Shown piece by piece: positions 1 to 10,136 of a stretch of DNA of 64,000 nucleotides; position 1 is the first letter of the stretch; the number at the start of each line of letters is the position of its first letter. This stretch comes from Zanthoxylum bungeanum (lineage: Eukaryota > Streptophyta > Magnoliopsida > Sapindales > Rutaceae). The notes under the pieces were generated by a model. The model was given only the letters and a program-made list of their open reading frames with translations. It ran no database searches and had not been told where the DNA came from. The translations under genes were made by a program, and so were the position numbers. The DNA is taken from assembly GCA_019454045.1 (NCBI GenBank), contig SKCR01049656.1, positions 62,001 to 126,000 on the forward strand, read 5' to 3'.

Positions 1-315
1 AAACTTGATTCAGCTCAATCCGATATTAGAGTAAAAGGTTATGCCCAAAATAAGACTTTTGCGCAAAATTAGAATTTCCGAAACTGCACTTCATTAGAAC
101 GCCCTTTCAAGTTTCCAATCTCCAAAATTAATATGTCAAGTCCAATTTTTGCTCTTATTTGACCCACATTTTGTCCTAAATGATTTCATTGAGTCCCAAT
201 ATTATTTTATCTGCAAAATAAACTAAAACACATCAAAACGTTCATCAAACCCGAGAAACTAAACAAAATATTAAGTAAAATGGGCGGTAAATATTGATAT
301 ATTTTCCGCTCATCA
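1..315 (-). repeat. 3' LTR of the Athila element (partial, cut by window edge)
   Basis: This segment matches 8745-9059 almost base for base, with roughly 6% differences by eye concentrated in the first 80 bases. It ends with the same CCGCTCATCA. On the minus strand it begins TGATGAGCGG, a common start of plant gypsy LTRs, preceded by TTAGGTTTGGGGTG as the polypurine tract. Confidence 0.85.
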
Positions 316-331
316 CACCCCAAACCTAACA
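316..331 (-). other. Polypurine tract of the Athila element
   Basis: On the minus strand the bases just before the 3' LTR read TTAGGTTTGGGGTG and then the LTR start TGATGAGCGG. A G-rich tract at this place primes plus-strand DNA synthesis in Ty3/gypsy elements. Confidence 0.6.
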
Positions 332-1615
332 TTTTGCTATCCTCGAGCAAAACAATAAAATCCAAGAAATAATTAAAATTAAACTAAGCCACTTTCATAG
401 GGATCACGGTTGCATTTAGAGTATGTAACAAGCCCTTAAACCCCTAGGTGTCCCTAGTGGACGAGTTGTAGTCTCGTGAGGGCTTACAACAACGATACCC
501 ACAAACGTTTGATAAAAGTAAAAAGATAGTAAAACTAATGCACACAAAAGCGAAAAAACAAGAGAAAAGAGAACAAATAAGTTAGTGATTAAACAAGTGA
601 AACTTCTTATCCAAGTTAATAGTTTTATTTCTTTTTCAATTACCGAATAAGTAAATTATTCGATTATTTTTACATTCTCCATATACACAGTCAACAAAAT
701 ATTAATCAACTCGTTTTGTCCACAATATTCACGAGTGTAGTTGAGAAGAGAGTATTATTTTTGTCCTAAAATTTTATCAGAATTCACACCTTTTTTATGC
801 AATGGAATAATTTTTTTTTTTTTGATTTTTTTATTTATATACAATATCTTCCATCTATGTAGCGAGATTTGGGCCAGTGACTCCCAAACCAGTTGGTTTT
901 AGGGCACTAGGTGTTAAGATACCCATACGGACTTAATTACTCAAACTTCATATATATATATATATATATTTGCAACATCTTTGATCCATGTAGCGAGCTT
1001 TGGGCCAGTGACTCCTAAACCAGTTGGTTTTAGGGCACTAGGTGTTAAAACACCCTTACAGACTTAATAACTCGGATCTCAGACGTTTTTTTTTTTTACT
1101 CCATCGCTTTTTATCGATGCTTTCTTCAATTAAACTAGAGCACTGAATATTACAAACTTTTCAATTACAAATCATGTCTGTATGTTACCATATATGCTGA
1201 TAATACCTATCAACTGAGCATATGAAGATTCATTTTAGTCAATATTATGGAGAATTCACAAATTAAATAATTTAAAAGGAAATAAATAAAAATTAACTTG
1301 TTCCGAAATAGGTTGAGATACGTCTCAGGATTCAGGAATGGAAATTCCTTACACAGCTATCTCACACCAATTTCACCTGTTAATCAAATAAAAACACAAA
1401 AATAAAAAATATTTTTTTGGTTTTTTTAAAAATTTTCAATTTTTTTGGCTTTTTCGAAAATTTTTGACTAAAAATAAAACAATAAAAAAGATACAATTTA
1501 ACTAGTCTCCCCCCCTCAAACCTAAATGAGATATTGTCTCCAATGTCTTAAACAGTAGAAGAAGAGTTTAGAAAACCGTATCTGGTTAGCTGAAATTCTA
1601 CATCTAAATGAAAAG
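332..1615. other. Non-coding 3' region of the Athila element
   Basis: No credible coding sequence was seen. The stretch is AT-rich with poly-T runs near 811-831 and 1089-1098. It includes a direct repeat pair (listed separately) and a C-run followed by TCAAACCTAAATG near 1510-1530 that looks like a second purine-tract relic when read on the minus strand. Confidence 0.5.
841..1074. repeat. Two tandem copies of a ~103-bp unit separated by an (AT)n run
   Basis: Copies at about 841-943 and 972-1074, offset 131 bp, share long blocks such as CCAGTTGGTTTTAGGGCACT and GGTGTTAA. They are separated by an AT microsatellite at 950-969. They differ at several sites, so the duplication is not recent. Confidence 0.75.
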
Positions 1616-2270
1616 TTAAAGGTTAAGATCCAGATTTATCCGACCCCTCTTACCACGATCATTATCAGACCAGTTTATCTTGGAAAGAATATGGTCAATT
1701 TCATATTCAAAGGCTAAGATTTGGTCAATTAAATCTGCGGCAGTTCTGGCAGTAAAGAGGAGTTCTTTTACAAGCTTTGACATCAACCCATTTCTCCGGG
1801 CATCATCAAGAAACACACAAAGAAAATCAGAAAATCCATCAACATTGTACAGTCCAAGCGATTTCTGGTGTATGTTCAAGTTTGCCCAAGATAGTACTGT
1901 AAAAATTTCCTCCATAGTGCCCAAGCCTCCTAGCAAAGCAATAAAAACATCAGCACAGTTAATCATCTCTTCCAGTCATTCGGACATACCTGGCACGATT
2001 AGTTCCTCGCCATTTGATGATCCAATAAGATTCGCCTCCGCCAAGGGTTTGGGGGATGATTCCCAAGACTTGACTGCCTCCATCCTGTACAGCCTTTGAA
2101 ACGATCCCCATTAGTCCAAGATTACCACCGTCATATACTAAGTGCATATTCCTTGCAGCAATGACTCTACCCAATTCATGTGCCACTGTTACGTATTCTG
2201 GTTTAACACCAACACTGGTACCGCAAAACACACATATGTTTTCAACCCGTCTTCTTGAAGTACCTTCCAT
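1616..2270 (-). pseudogene. LOG-family (cytokinin riboside 5'-monophosphate phosphoribohydrolase-like) pseudogene, intronless
   Basis: Working LOG enzymes release active cytokinin bases from their nucleotides. Read from ATG at 2270, the protein opens with a Rossmann-type start (ENICVFCGTSVG), then LVYDGGNLGLMGIVSKAVQDGG and LGIIPQTL. After a frame change near 2030-2040 it continues in a second frame with SEWLEEM-like residues, in which a TGA stop sits at about 1974 where Trp would be expected. It then runs MINCADVFIALLGGLGTMEE and on to LDLNL at 1616. The family motif PGGxGTxxE is LGGLGTMEE here, so its proline is lost. All parts are contiguous without introns, although plant LOG genes normally have several; that points to a copy made from mRNA. 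It lies inside an LTR element in the element's own sense. The enzyme is very unlikely to work. Its exact LOG subfamily is not settled. Confidence 0.8.
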
Positions 2271-2494
2271 TTTTATATGGATGCCTTCAAATGTGCAATG
2301 ATGAGTTGAATTTATAGAAACTGAAAAGGGTGAGTAATAATAGCACAAGTATCTTCTTAGTAGCAAAGTAGTAAATTGTGAAAGGTCAAAAAGTAGCATG
2401 GATCTTGTCAGAGAAAATAACAAAACAAATCACAATTATTAGGAAAAGACAAAGAGATATAATATTTAAAATAATATAACGGCTTGAATGACGT

Positions 2495-3042
2495 CTATGC
2501 GTAAGGGACAAGCTTCCCATCCAATTTTCTTATAAATTGGCAAACATGGTCTTTTAGAGTCAGATTCCCGAGACTTAACTGTTGTCTTTCTTTATGGAAT
2601 TGTGCATATAACATGCGAATTTCATGATACACATATCCACTGGGATGCGTCTCAAGAGTTTTAGATATGTCATCCAAAGACTCCTTACTCAAGCCAACCC
2701 TAATGAAATTAATCTTATCTTCGCGGTTATCAGATACCATTCCTAAAGATCGACAATGAGTATCACAAAACATACGAGCACATTTATAACAAACATGTAT
2801 TCTTTTGGCTCTTCTCTTTTTAGCATATGTGCTTCTTCCTAAACCAGACAGATGTGAAATAAAAGAGTTAGAGGACTAACCTGCCAATCGGACCCGTGCT
2901 TAAATAATCCAACGAATGTTAGTAAGAATACCTTTGATCATCAGTAGTCTCATCCGTTCCAAGCAAGCTTTGTAAACTTTCATCAGAGAGTTTGAGGGAG
3001 AGAAGGAAATTGCTTGTGAAGATTTGCGAGAACTTCTTCCAT
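2495..3042 (-). pseudogene. Unrecognised Cys-rich gene fragment inside the Athila element
   Basis: A first coding piece may start at ATG 3042 (MEEVLANLHKQFPSLPQTL). It needs a one-base frame change to continue as SDESLQSLLGTDETTDDQ and ends at a GT-type donor, CAAAG|GTATTC, at 2932. A second piece, about 2835-2495, is open to its stop. It holds a basic stretch (AKKRRAKRIHV), a Cys cluster (CYKCARMFCDTHC), then a helical-looking tail ending KLDGKLVPYA. An acceptor GGAAG near 2835 would join the two in frame. I do not recognise the family; the Cys spacing CX2CX4CX3C could bind zinc but matches no motif I can name. It lies between integrase and the LOG copy, same strand. The frame change and small size favour a captured fragment. 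Confidence 0.5.
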
Positions 3043-3182
3043 CCTGAAATACTTAACCTGCAAAATTAAATACACAAAAATAAAAACACACAAATCTGAA
3101 TGAATATATACACAAATTGCTTGGGTTGCCTCTCAGCTAGTGCTAAGTTTAATGTCGTCAGCTAGACATGATTTCCCGAACA

Positions 3183-3854
3183 TTAGGCTGGATCTGAAAG
3201 TGTGACACTTTCTTTTTGTCGCTCAAATGATTCTCCCCAGTAGTGCTTGACATTGGGGTTGTACAATTCAATAGCTCCATATGGTAAAACCTGAGTAATC
3301 TCAAATTTGCTTGACCACATTGATTTCAGTTTTCCAGGGAAAATTTTCAACCTGGAATCATATAACAACACCTGCTGCCCTGGTTTCAATTGTCTGCACA
3401 CTATTTTTCGGTCATGCCATTTCTTGGTATTCTCTTTGTATAATCTGGCATTTTCATAAGCATGTAGGTGAAATTCCTCCAACTCATTGAGTTGGTGAAG
3501 TCTTTTCTCTCCTGCAGCTTGTGGATCAAGATTCAACTTCTTCAGTGCCCAATACGCCTTGTGTTCAAGCTCAACTAGCAGATGGAATTCTTTCCCAAAC
3601 ACCATGCAATATGGAGACATACCAATGGGTGTCTTGTAAGCTGTCCGGTAGGCCCATAATGCGTCATCCAGTTTTTCAGACCAGTCATTCCTTGTTGATC
3701 CAACGGTTCTCTCTGATATTCTTTTGATCTCTCTGTTTGAAACTTCAACTTGCCCGCTTGACTGTGGATGGTAAGCTGTGGTAACTTTATGAGTAACTTC
3801 ATATTTGGATATGAGTGCATCGAAGTATATGTTGCGAGAAATGTGTGCCACCAT
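3183..3854 (-). CDS. Integrase core end and C-terminal domain (Athila pol fragment)
   Basis: Residues such as [39 protein letters not shown] and [15 protein letters not shown] are the conserved second half of a Ty3/gypsy integrase and are characteristic of Athila. The last third ([21 protein letters not shown]) is the chromatin-facing C-terminal part. The frame is open to the stop at 3183. Upstream core residues lie in other frames, so this is one piece of a broken polyprotein. No protease-active or complete polymerase accompanies it. Confidence 0.85.
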   Translation of the reverse strand: MVAHISRNIYFDALISKYEVTHKVTTAYHPQSSGQVEVSNREIKRISERTVGSTRNDWSEKLDDALWAYRTAYKTPIGMSPYCMVFGKEFHLLVELEHKAYWALKKLNLDPQAAGEKRLHQLNELEEFHLHAYENARLYKENTKKWHDRKIVCRQLKPGQQVLLYDSRLKIFPGKLKSMWSSKFEITQVLPYGAIELYNPNVKHYWGESFERQKESVTLSDPA

Positions 3855-3980
3855 CGCTGATAATCTCCCGAGGTGTTCCGAAGCGAGTGAAAAAATTCTT
3901 TTTAAGGAACTTGATCACCACCTTTGAATCATTGGATGGCAGTGCGATTGCTTTAACCTATTTGGAGACGTAATCTATGG

Positions 3981-4283
3981 CTACCAGTATGTATAGGTTT
4001 CCAAATGATGGAACAAAGGGTTCCATAAAATCAATACCCCACACATCGAATATCTCCACTTCCAGAATATTTTACAGAGGTCTTTCATTTCTCTTGGAAA
4101 TATTTCCCGTTCTCTGGCACCTATCACATTGAAGAGAAATAGATAAGCATCTTTAAAAAGAGTGGGCCAGAACAAACCTGATTGTAGGACTTTGGCTGCA
4201 GTTTTGTTTCCACTGAAGTGTCCACATATGGTGATGAATGACAGTGTTGTAAGACACTGTTGACCTCCTCCTGTGGAACACAC
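3981..4283 (-). pseudogene. Integrase N-terminal zinc-domain region, frameshifted
   Basis: The stretch [27 protein letters not shown] is the conserved region of the integrase HHCC domain, normally preceded by paired His and followed by paired Cys. Here the paired-Cys end is scrambled by a frame change (NVIGARERE). The start of the catalytic core (MGPF-type residues) appears only in another frame at about 4060-3990. It overlaps the RNase H-containing reading frame by 160 bases, which confirms an indel here. Confidence 0.65.
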
Positions 4284-4873
4284 CGTCTCAATAATTGATC
4301 AGCACATCGTTTGAATAGGTACGGCTCATCCCAAATATAGTGCTTGACTTCTTTGAAGAACTTCTTTCGTTGCTGATTTGTCCATTCCAACGACCATTTT
4401 CCTGACACTATGTAGTTTACATAGTCAGCATACCAAGGGACATCATGCTGTTTCATGGCAAATAATTGTTCATCTGGAAAAGTTTCTTTGATTATCAGTT
4501 CTTTGCCAGTTGTTTCTTTATTCTCGAGCCTCGATAAATGATCTGCCACTTGGTTTTCTGTCCTTTTCCTTTCTATGATCTCCACATCGAATTCTTGCAG
4601 AAGAAGTATCCAACGGATCAATCTGGGCTTGGCATCTTTCTTCGCGATCAAATATTTGATTGCTGAATGATCTGTGTAGACCACAACTTTGGGACCCAGC
4701 AGATAGGAGCGAAATTTTTCAAAAGCAAATACAACTGCAAGCAACTCCTTTTCAGTGGTTGTGTAGTTGAGTTGAGCTTCATTTAGAGTTCTGCTGGAAT
4801 AGTAAATGGCATGGAAGATCTTTGTCTTGCGTTGTCCCAAAACTACACCTGCAGCAAAATCACTAGCATTCAC
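4124..4873 (-). CDS. RNase H and start of integrase (Athila pol fragment)
   Basis: The open frame begins with [15 protein letters not shown], the first RNase H strand in plant gypsy pol. It continues with [20 protein letters not shown], then [20 protein letters not shown] and VADHLSRLE, the standard RNase H-to-connection order. Its last part runs into the integrase zinc domain and is lost at a frameshift near 4280. The join to upstream reverse transcriptase at about 4875 also requires one missing base. Confidence 0.85.
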   Translation of the reverse strand: MNASDFAAGVVLGQRKTKIFHAIYYSSRTLNEAQLNYTTTEKELLAVVFAFEKFRSYLLGPKVVVYTDHSAIKYLIAKKDAKPRLIRWILLLQEFDVEIIERKRTENQVADHLSRLENKETTGKELIIKETFPDEQLFAMKQHDVPWYADYVNYIVSGKWSLEWTNQQRKKFFKEVKHYIWDEPYLFKRCADQLLRRCVPQEEVNSVLQHCHSSPYVDTSVETKLQPKSYNQVCSGPLFLKMLIYFSSM

Positions 4874-5238
4874 ATCACTTCAAATGGAAGGGTCCAGTCC
4901 GATGCTACTATGATGGGGGCAGAGATCAGCTTCTGTTTTAGGATCTCAAAGGCTTCCTGGCATTCTTTGGTGAAGTTGAAAGACACATCTTTCTCCAGAA
5001 GATTGCAAAGAGGTTTTGCAATTTTTGAGAAGTCTTTGATAAATCTCTTGTAAAAGCCAGCATGTCCGAGAAAACTCTGAATCCCTTTGACAGATGTGGG
5101 TGGAGGTAGTTTTTCAATTGTCTCGATTTTTGCTTTGTCTACCTCAATTCCCTTTTGTGAGATCTGATGTCCCAGAACGATGCCTTCTTACACCATGAAA
5201 TGGCATTTTCCCCAATTGAGTACCAGGTTGGTATCTTC
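4874..5238 (-). pseudogene. Reverse transcriptase C-terminal third (thumb/connection), broken
   Basis: Read on the minus strand from 5238, residues LVLNWGKCHFMV match the end of the RT palm. They are followed by an in-frame stop at 5188-5190 and then by GIVLGHQIS- and FLGHAGFYKRFIKDFS-type residues. The catalytic YxDD part and everything before it is absent. Gag sequence joins directly at about 5238. Confidence 0.75.
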
Positions 5239-5972
5239 TCCTTTTACCATCAAAGATCCTCCAGCAACAGCATCAATTGTGGTTCTCATCCGTCCAGAAA
5301 GTCCATTATAAAAAGTTTGGACTTGAAGCCATTTTGGAATCTCATGGTGAGGACATTTTTGAAGAAAATCTTTGTACCTTTCCCATGCTTCGTAGAGAGT
5401 TTCCGAGTCAAGTTGAACAAAGGATGTGATGTCATTTCTCAGTTTTGCTGTTCTGGCTGGTGGAAAGTACTTTGCAAGTAATTTGGTGGCTATAGTGTTC
5501 CAAGTTGTGATGAACCTGCTGGTAGTGAATGTAGCCAAGCTTTTGCTTTGTCTTTCAAGGAATATGGAAAAACTCGCAGTCTCATTGCTTCTTCTGATGC
5601 TCTATTGTAGTTGAAAGTGCCGCAAACTTCCAGGAAGTTGCTGATGTGGGCATTAGGATCTTCAGTTGCATTCCCCCCAAACTGTACTGACTGCTGAATC
5701 ATCTGAATGCATGTTTTGATGTCACACGCATTTGCTGGTAAGGGAGGAAGTATAATACAGGAAATGAAGTCGTCAACCATCGGAATGGTTCTGTCTCGAA
5801 TGGGAATTGGTGGTGCAACTTCCAACGGTTCAGGTTCCATATTAACGATTGTTTCATGGCCTTCTCGCATTTCCCTTCTTAATTTTCTGATGGTTCTTTC
5901 AATCTCTGGGTCAAGCGGTCGGAGTTCAAAGCTTCTGGTTCGTCTCATGTAGTGTCTGAGAACCTGAAACAA
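5239..5972 (-). CDS. Gag (capsid) fragment of the Athila element
   Basis: Two overlapping frames encode capsid-type residues. The first (5972 to about 5490) has ISNFLEVCGTFNYN, AMRLRVFPYSLKDKAKAWL and HSLPAGS. The second (5538-5239) has TTWNTIATKLLAKYFPPART, ETLYEAWERYKDFLQKCPHH and QVQTFYNGLSGRMRTTIDA. This order and spacing is that of the plant Retrotrans_gag family. One frame change at about 5500-5530 separates them. The zinc-knuckle end of gag and the protease are missing, because the frame passes straight into reverse transcriptase. Confidence 0.8.
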
Positions 5973-6057
5973 GTGAAAATAAAAACAATAAGTAAAAAGA
6001 AAATTAGATACAAGTAAAGGTATCTAACCTCAAAACTAATAGTGAAAGATAAATAAG

Positions 6058-6075
6058 TCCCCGGCAACGCCACCA
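6058..6075 (-). other. Primer-binding site, tRNA-Asp type
   Basis: The plus strand reads TCCCCGGCAACGCCACCA, nearly the 3' end of plant tRNA-Asp. The minus strand (element sense) is therefore TGGTGGCGTTGCCGGGGA. It lies 6 bases from the 5' LTR edge at 6082. A tRNA-Asp primer is typical of Athila. Confidence 0.8.
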
Positions 6076-6793
6076 AAAACTTGACCGGCATAATCACACG
6101 CGCATAACGCAAGCGCACGTATCGTTCAAGTAGTATAAAAAGTATAGATCCCACGAGGACTTAAAACCTTTTGTTATCAATTTATGAAGTTAAATGTTTA
6201 CAAGTAACTAATGGATTGATTGTTTGATTGGGTGGTGACTTTAAAATTAAAACAAGTAAATAAAATTGCTTGAAAGATTGAAGAAAATTCAAATTTATAA
6301 AAATATCGAGGATTGTGAATCCTTCCAATATCTTTTTAAAAGATGAAGTGGTTATTTTACGTTTGTGTAATATATTGGTTTATTAACCTAGAACACGAAA
6401 TTATGTAAAAGCCTCTTCCGATGGTCAAATACAAATACCCAGTATAACCCAATTAATCATATTCCTATGTTAACCAAGTTATCTGAATTCATAAAGATTA
6501 AGTTTCAATTATGGCTACCCCCCCGACAGGTATATTCCTATCCTGTAAGGAAATTTATTAAAGGGTTATATATCCTCAAGAAAGATCGTGGGCTATTGAG
6601 TCTAAGGTCTTTAATCTAAAATCTCTTTTCCAAGTTCATTTTAAGTTTACCAGTTCAATTTTATTAATGGCGAGTTAATAAAAAGCATTATGATTAAGGC
6701 TCAATAAATAAACCTTTATATTACCTAAACTGTAATTTAACCCCTTATAAACCGGTGATATTGCATTTCATCACAACCCCAGATAACTGACTT

Positions 6794-7484
6794 TAGGGGT
6801 GTCCATCGGTCGGTTAATTCTTGATTTTTTAACCGTAACCGAAATTTTCGGTTAAATAAAAGTGTGACTGATTTAACCAATTTATGACACATAATCATTA
6901 ACCAATTAACCATTATATTTCGGTCGGTTATGGTTAATTCGGTTATTAACCAATAAAATAAATTAAAGTTTAATATTTTTTTTATAATTTTTAATTAGTA
7001 AAATTATATATGATGTAGGTCGGTTCTACCGATTTTTTTGGAACGTTTCAACCATTCGAACCACTAACGCATTAAATTTTTGGATCACTAATTCGATCAC
7101 ATATCCGATTCTAAAAATATCGATTCTAACTAACATTTGATTAAATATATCTATATTTAATTACATGGGAGAGAAATATTTTTTAAACCCTCGATGATTG
7201 TCACAGCCTCAGATTTCCTTCCAAACCTGCCATGTTAAAAATTTTAAGGGTCACGAATCCACCACGATGCAAAATCTACACATTTAAAATTTTATGTATT
7301 TTTACCTTTAAATTCTTGAGAGAAATTTAAAAGAATCAAAATCAAGCTGTTAATGCAGCTTGTCATTTGAATTTTATCAATTTTATTTTTGGGTAGTATT
7401 ATCAAATCAATATAACTACAACCAATTGAGAGTTTACATCCAGACTATCTTAACTCTAAAAAATTAAAGGATTCGCACGCGCTA

Positions 7485-7518
<34 letters not shown>

Positions 7519-7706
7519 TATGGTTTAATTTCGGTTAATCGGTCGGTTCGGTTATACGAATCTCATAACCGTAACCAAACCGAACAACCGAAAAAGTTAA
7601 AAATTTTAACCACAATAACCGATTTAACCGAATTAACCGAACCCTAATAAAAAATGGGTCGGAATGGTTCGGTTAATTGGTTAAAACCGATTAATGCACA
7701 CCCCTA
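6794..7706. mobile_element. hAT-like non-autonomous DNA transposon nested in the LTR
   Basis: The ends are TAGGGGTGTCCAT and, inverted, TAGGGGTGTGCAT. They are flanked by ACTGACTT (6786-6793) and ATTGGCTT (7707-7714), an 8-bp duplication with two mismatches. Subterminal regions are full of TCGGTTAA/TTAACCGA words in both orientations, so much of the element can fold on itself. It has no open frame of note and an (AT)n run near 7486-7530. Size, 8-bp TSD and ends fit hAT-derived elements. Confidence 0.7.
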
Positions 7707-8003
7707 ATTGGCTTAGTTACGACACATATTTACGGGTAGTAAAAACTTAAATAAAAGAAAAGACATAAAGTAAATTGATGGAAATTAAATACTGAAAAGT
7801 AAATGACTAAAATTAAAATGCTAAAAATTAAATGATGAAAAGTAAATGCTGGAAATTAAATTACTGGAAAGTAAATTACTAGAAAGTAATGCTGAAAGTA
7901 AATAAAGTAAAAGTACAATAAAGAAAATGCTGAGGTAAAATGAACCACTTTTATTACTACTATTTTAGATATCTCCCTTAATATAATATATTAACTTTGC
8001 GTG

Positions 8004-8163
8004 ATAATTAACAACCATCCATATAGGCGGTATCTTGATTAAGTCAAATTAATAATTAATTACCAAACGAACAACCAGGCAGTATCCATGCTTAGTCAGG
8101 TTAAAACCAATTTATAATTAATTACCAACCGATCAATATGGCGGTATCCTCGTTAAGTCAGAT
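8004..8163. repeat. Imperfect triplicated ~60-bp repeat within the LTR
   Basis: Three units share AATTAAC/ACCAACC starts followed by GGCGGTATC or GGCAGTATC and TTAGTCAG or TTAAGTCA. The spacing is about 55-65 bases. Confidence 0.55.
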
Positions 8164-9059
8164 TTTAAATAGTTATTATATTATAGTTATGGGTGATTAA
8201 TCTAAATAGTAATAATAAAAGCTTTACCTTTTACCCCAGCAATGGGGAGTTACCTCCTCATTACTTGAAAAGTAAAAACTAAAAAAGTAAAGAAATGAAA
8301 GTATTGTGCGTAAAAGTAAATTGCGGAAAGTAAAAACTGAAAAGTAAAGAAAAGAAAGTGCGAAAGCGAAAATTAATTATTGAAAGCTGTAAATAAACAA
8401 ACAAGATACAATATTCTTAGTTATTCTTAAGGAATTTCAACGAAGAAAGTATGCATTTACAAATGAAATGACTTGGTATTATAGGCAAAATTTTGCCTCC
8501 ACCAAATCCATTATTAATGCTCCACTAATTACTCCACCAAATCCATTATTAATTGCTATCATGTTTGGTGGAAGCTTGACTATTTTTATTTTTATTTTTT
8601 TTATTTTTTTTTTGCTTTGAAAATGATTTTAATAATTACATATAACACACTTCGGGATATTTCATCAATTTCGGTCATGAAATCTTTGGAATTCGTAATT
8701 ATTTTGTTTTTAAAAGTTGTATATCTTTGAGTCTTCTTTAATCTGGAACTTGAATCAGCTCAATCCGATATCGGTGTAAAAAGTTATGCTCAAAATACGA
8801 CAGTTGTGCAAAACTGGAATTTCCGAAACTGCACTTCGTTAGAACGCCCTTTCAAGTTTCCAATCTCCAAAATTAATATGTCAAGTCCAATTTTTGCCCT
8901 TATTTGATGCACATTTCGTCCTAAATGATTTCATTGAGTCCCAATATTATTTTATCTGCAAAATAACTAAAACACATCAAAACATTCATCAAACCCGAGA
9001 AACTAAACAAAATATTAAGTAAAAAGGGCGGTAAATATTGATATATTTTCCGCTCATCA

Positions 9060-9492
9060 GTTTCCAAAGACGCACATCTTCTGTTTACATGTCCATGATT
9101 CTTTACAATTGATGCAATCCACCCTAGGTGATCGGCTTTGACCAAATTCTTAAGAAACGTGACTTACTCACATGGATACTTAAACCTCTTATGGTACACA
9201 TACGGGCTGTCAGATCCTATCTTGACTCATACTTGATTACTGAGTACATCGGTCCACACCCAACGATGTGGAGGATCTCACACAAAATCAATGATATCTT
9301 ATATGGAGTACATATGCCACTCGACTTGAGGTGATTTCTATTGACGGTGGTGTGTACTTCTAATTATTAGGAATCTTCTGTGAGTCATTCAGTATTCGGT
9401 CCAACCAATACCCACATGTCTATACGAGTTTCCAAAGCTCATGGTACATCGGGTTATGCCATTGGAACTCCAATTCCAATATACGATATGTG
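9060..9492 (-). repeat. Copia-2 3' LTR, left fragment
   Basis: This is the reverse complement of the same LTR family as solo LTR D (compare about 24390-23940). Shared words include CCACCCTAGGTGATCGGCTTTG against CCACCATAGGTGATCGACTTTG, and CACATGTCTATACGAGTTTCC. The left side is cut by the Athila insertion at 9059/9060. The right side is cut by solo LTR A, and the LTR resumes at 14662. Confidence 0.8.
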
Positions 9493-10136
9493 TGTAACAT
9501 CCCCAATCCGGAGATGTTACCGATGGGGAGTAGGCCATACCATTCCTCTGAGCCTCTAACATAAAAACTGAAAACTTTACTACTATCTTAACTCAACTAT
9601 AACTTGAACATGGGACCATTGCCCAAACTTGCTAACATAAAATACAACTCACATAAACTTAACGTTACATACATTAATACTCTACTTTAGTTCTGAAACA
9701 CAACTTTACTAATACAATTTTATGAAACTAAAATTTGTTTGACTTGACTGAACTTGTACTCTGACTGGTGGACTCAGACCCATTAGTGACTGCCATCAAT
9801 ATTCGTCCTCTCGAGCACGTCCTCCTAGAATATCTGGAAAATAAACACTATGAGTGGGGGGTTAGATCGATTTACGATCTAAGTGAGTGGACTATAAAAC
9901 TGAAATACTCAAATCAAAACGTTTGGTTTTAAAATTAAAGTTTCAGAAATCACTTCATTAGAAATCTCTTTTCTGAAAACTTCGTCTGAAATTTCTTTAA
10001 TAAAACTGATCTTTCTGAAAACCGCTTTTGAAACACTGGTTTTCGAAAACTATATCTAAAATCTGATTTCTAAAAACTGTGTTCTGGAAGTCTGAAAAAT
10101 ATGAACTGCTCCGTAACTTAAAAACCTTGATGTATG

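Larger units (their letters stand above)
1..9059 (-). mobile_element. Athila-lineage Ty3/gypsy retrotransposon (defective, carries host gene pieces)
   Basis: The element reads right to left. The 5' LTR is 6082-9059, the primer-binding site 6058-6075, gag and pol remnants 5972-3183, a 3' region with captured host-like genes about 3042-1616, a purine-rich tract next to 316, and the 3' LTR 315 to beyond base 1. Both LTRs share the same terminus (CCGCTCATCA on the plus strand at 315 and at 9059). The start TGACCGG and end CTCATCA give the usual TG...CA ends. The primer site matches the 3' end of tRNA-Asp, as is usual for Athila, and the integrase contains ELEHKAYWA, typical of that lineage. The left edge is outside the window, so the TSD cannot be tested. 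It inserted into the LTR of the copia element that resumes at 9060. Confidence 0.85.
6082..9059 (-). repeat. 5' LTR of the Athila element (2978 bp incl. nested insert)
   Basis: It starts TGACCGG next to the primer site and ends CTCATCA, shared with the copy at 315. A hAT-like insert occupies 6794-7706. The rest is AT-rich and rich in GTAAA/AAATTAAA words (about 7740-8390), with a three-copy imperfect repeat at 8004-8163. The left-hand copy shows only the last 315 bases, so LTR age can be judged only over that part. Confidence 0.85.

Noticed and set aside
1616..2423. A working cytokinin-activating enzyme
   Set aside because: Frame change, internal TGA and loss of the motif proline make activity very unlikely.
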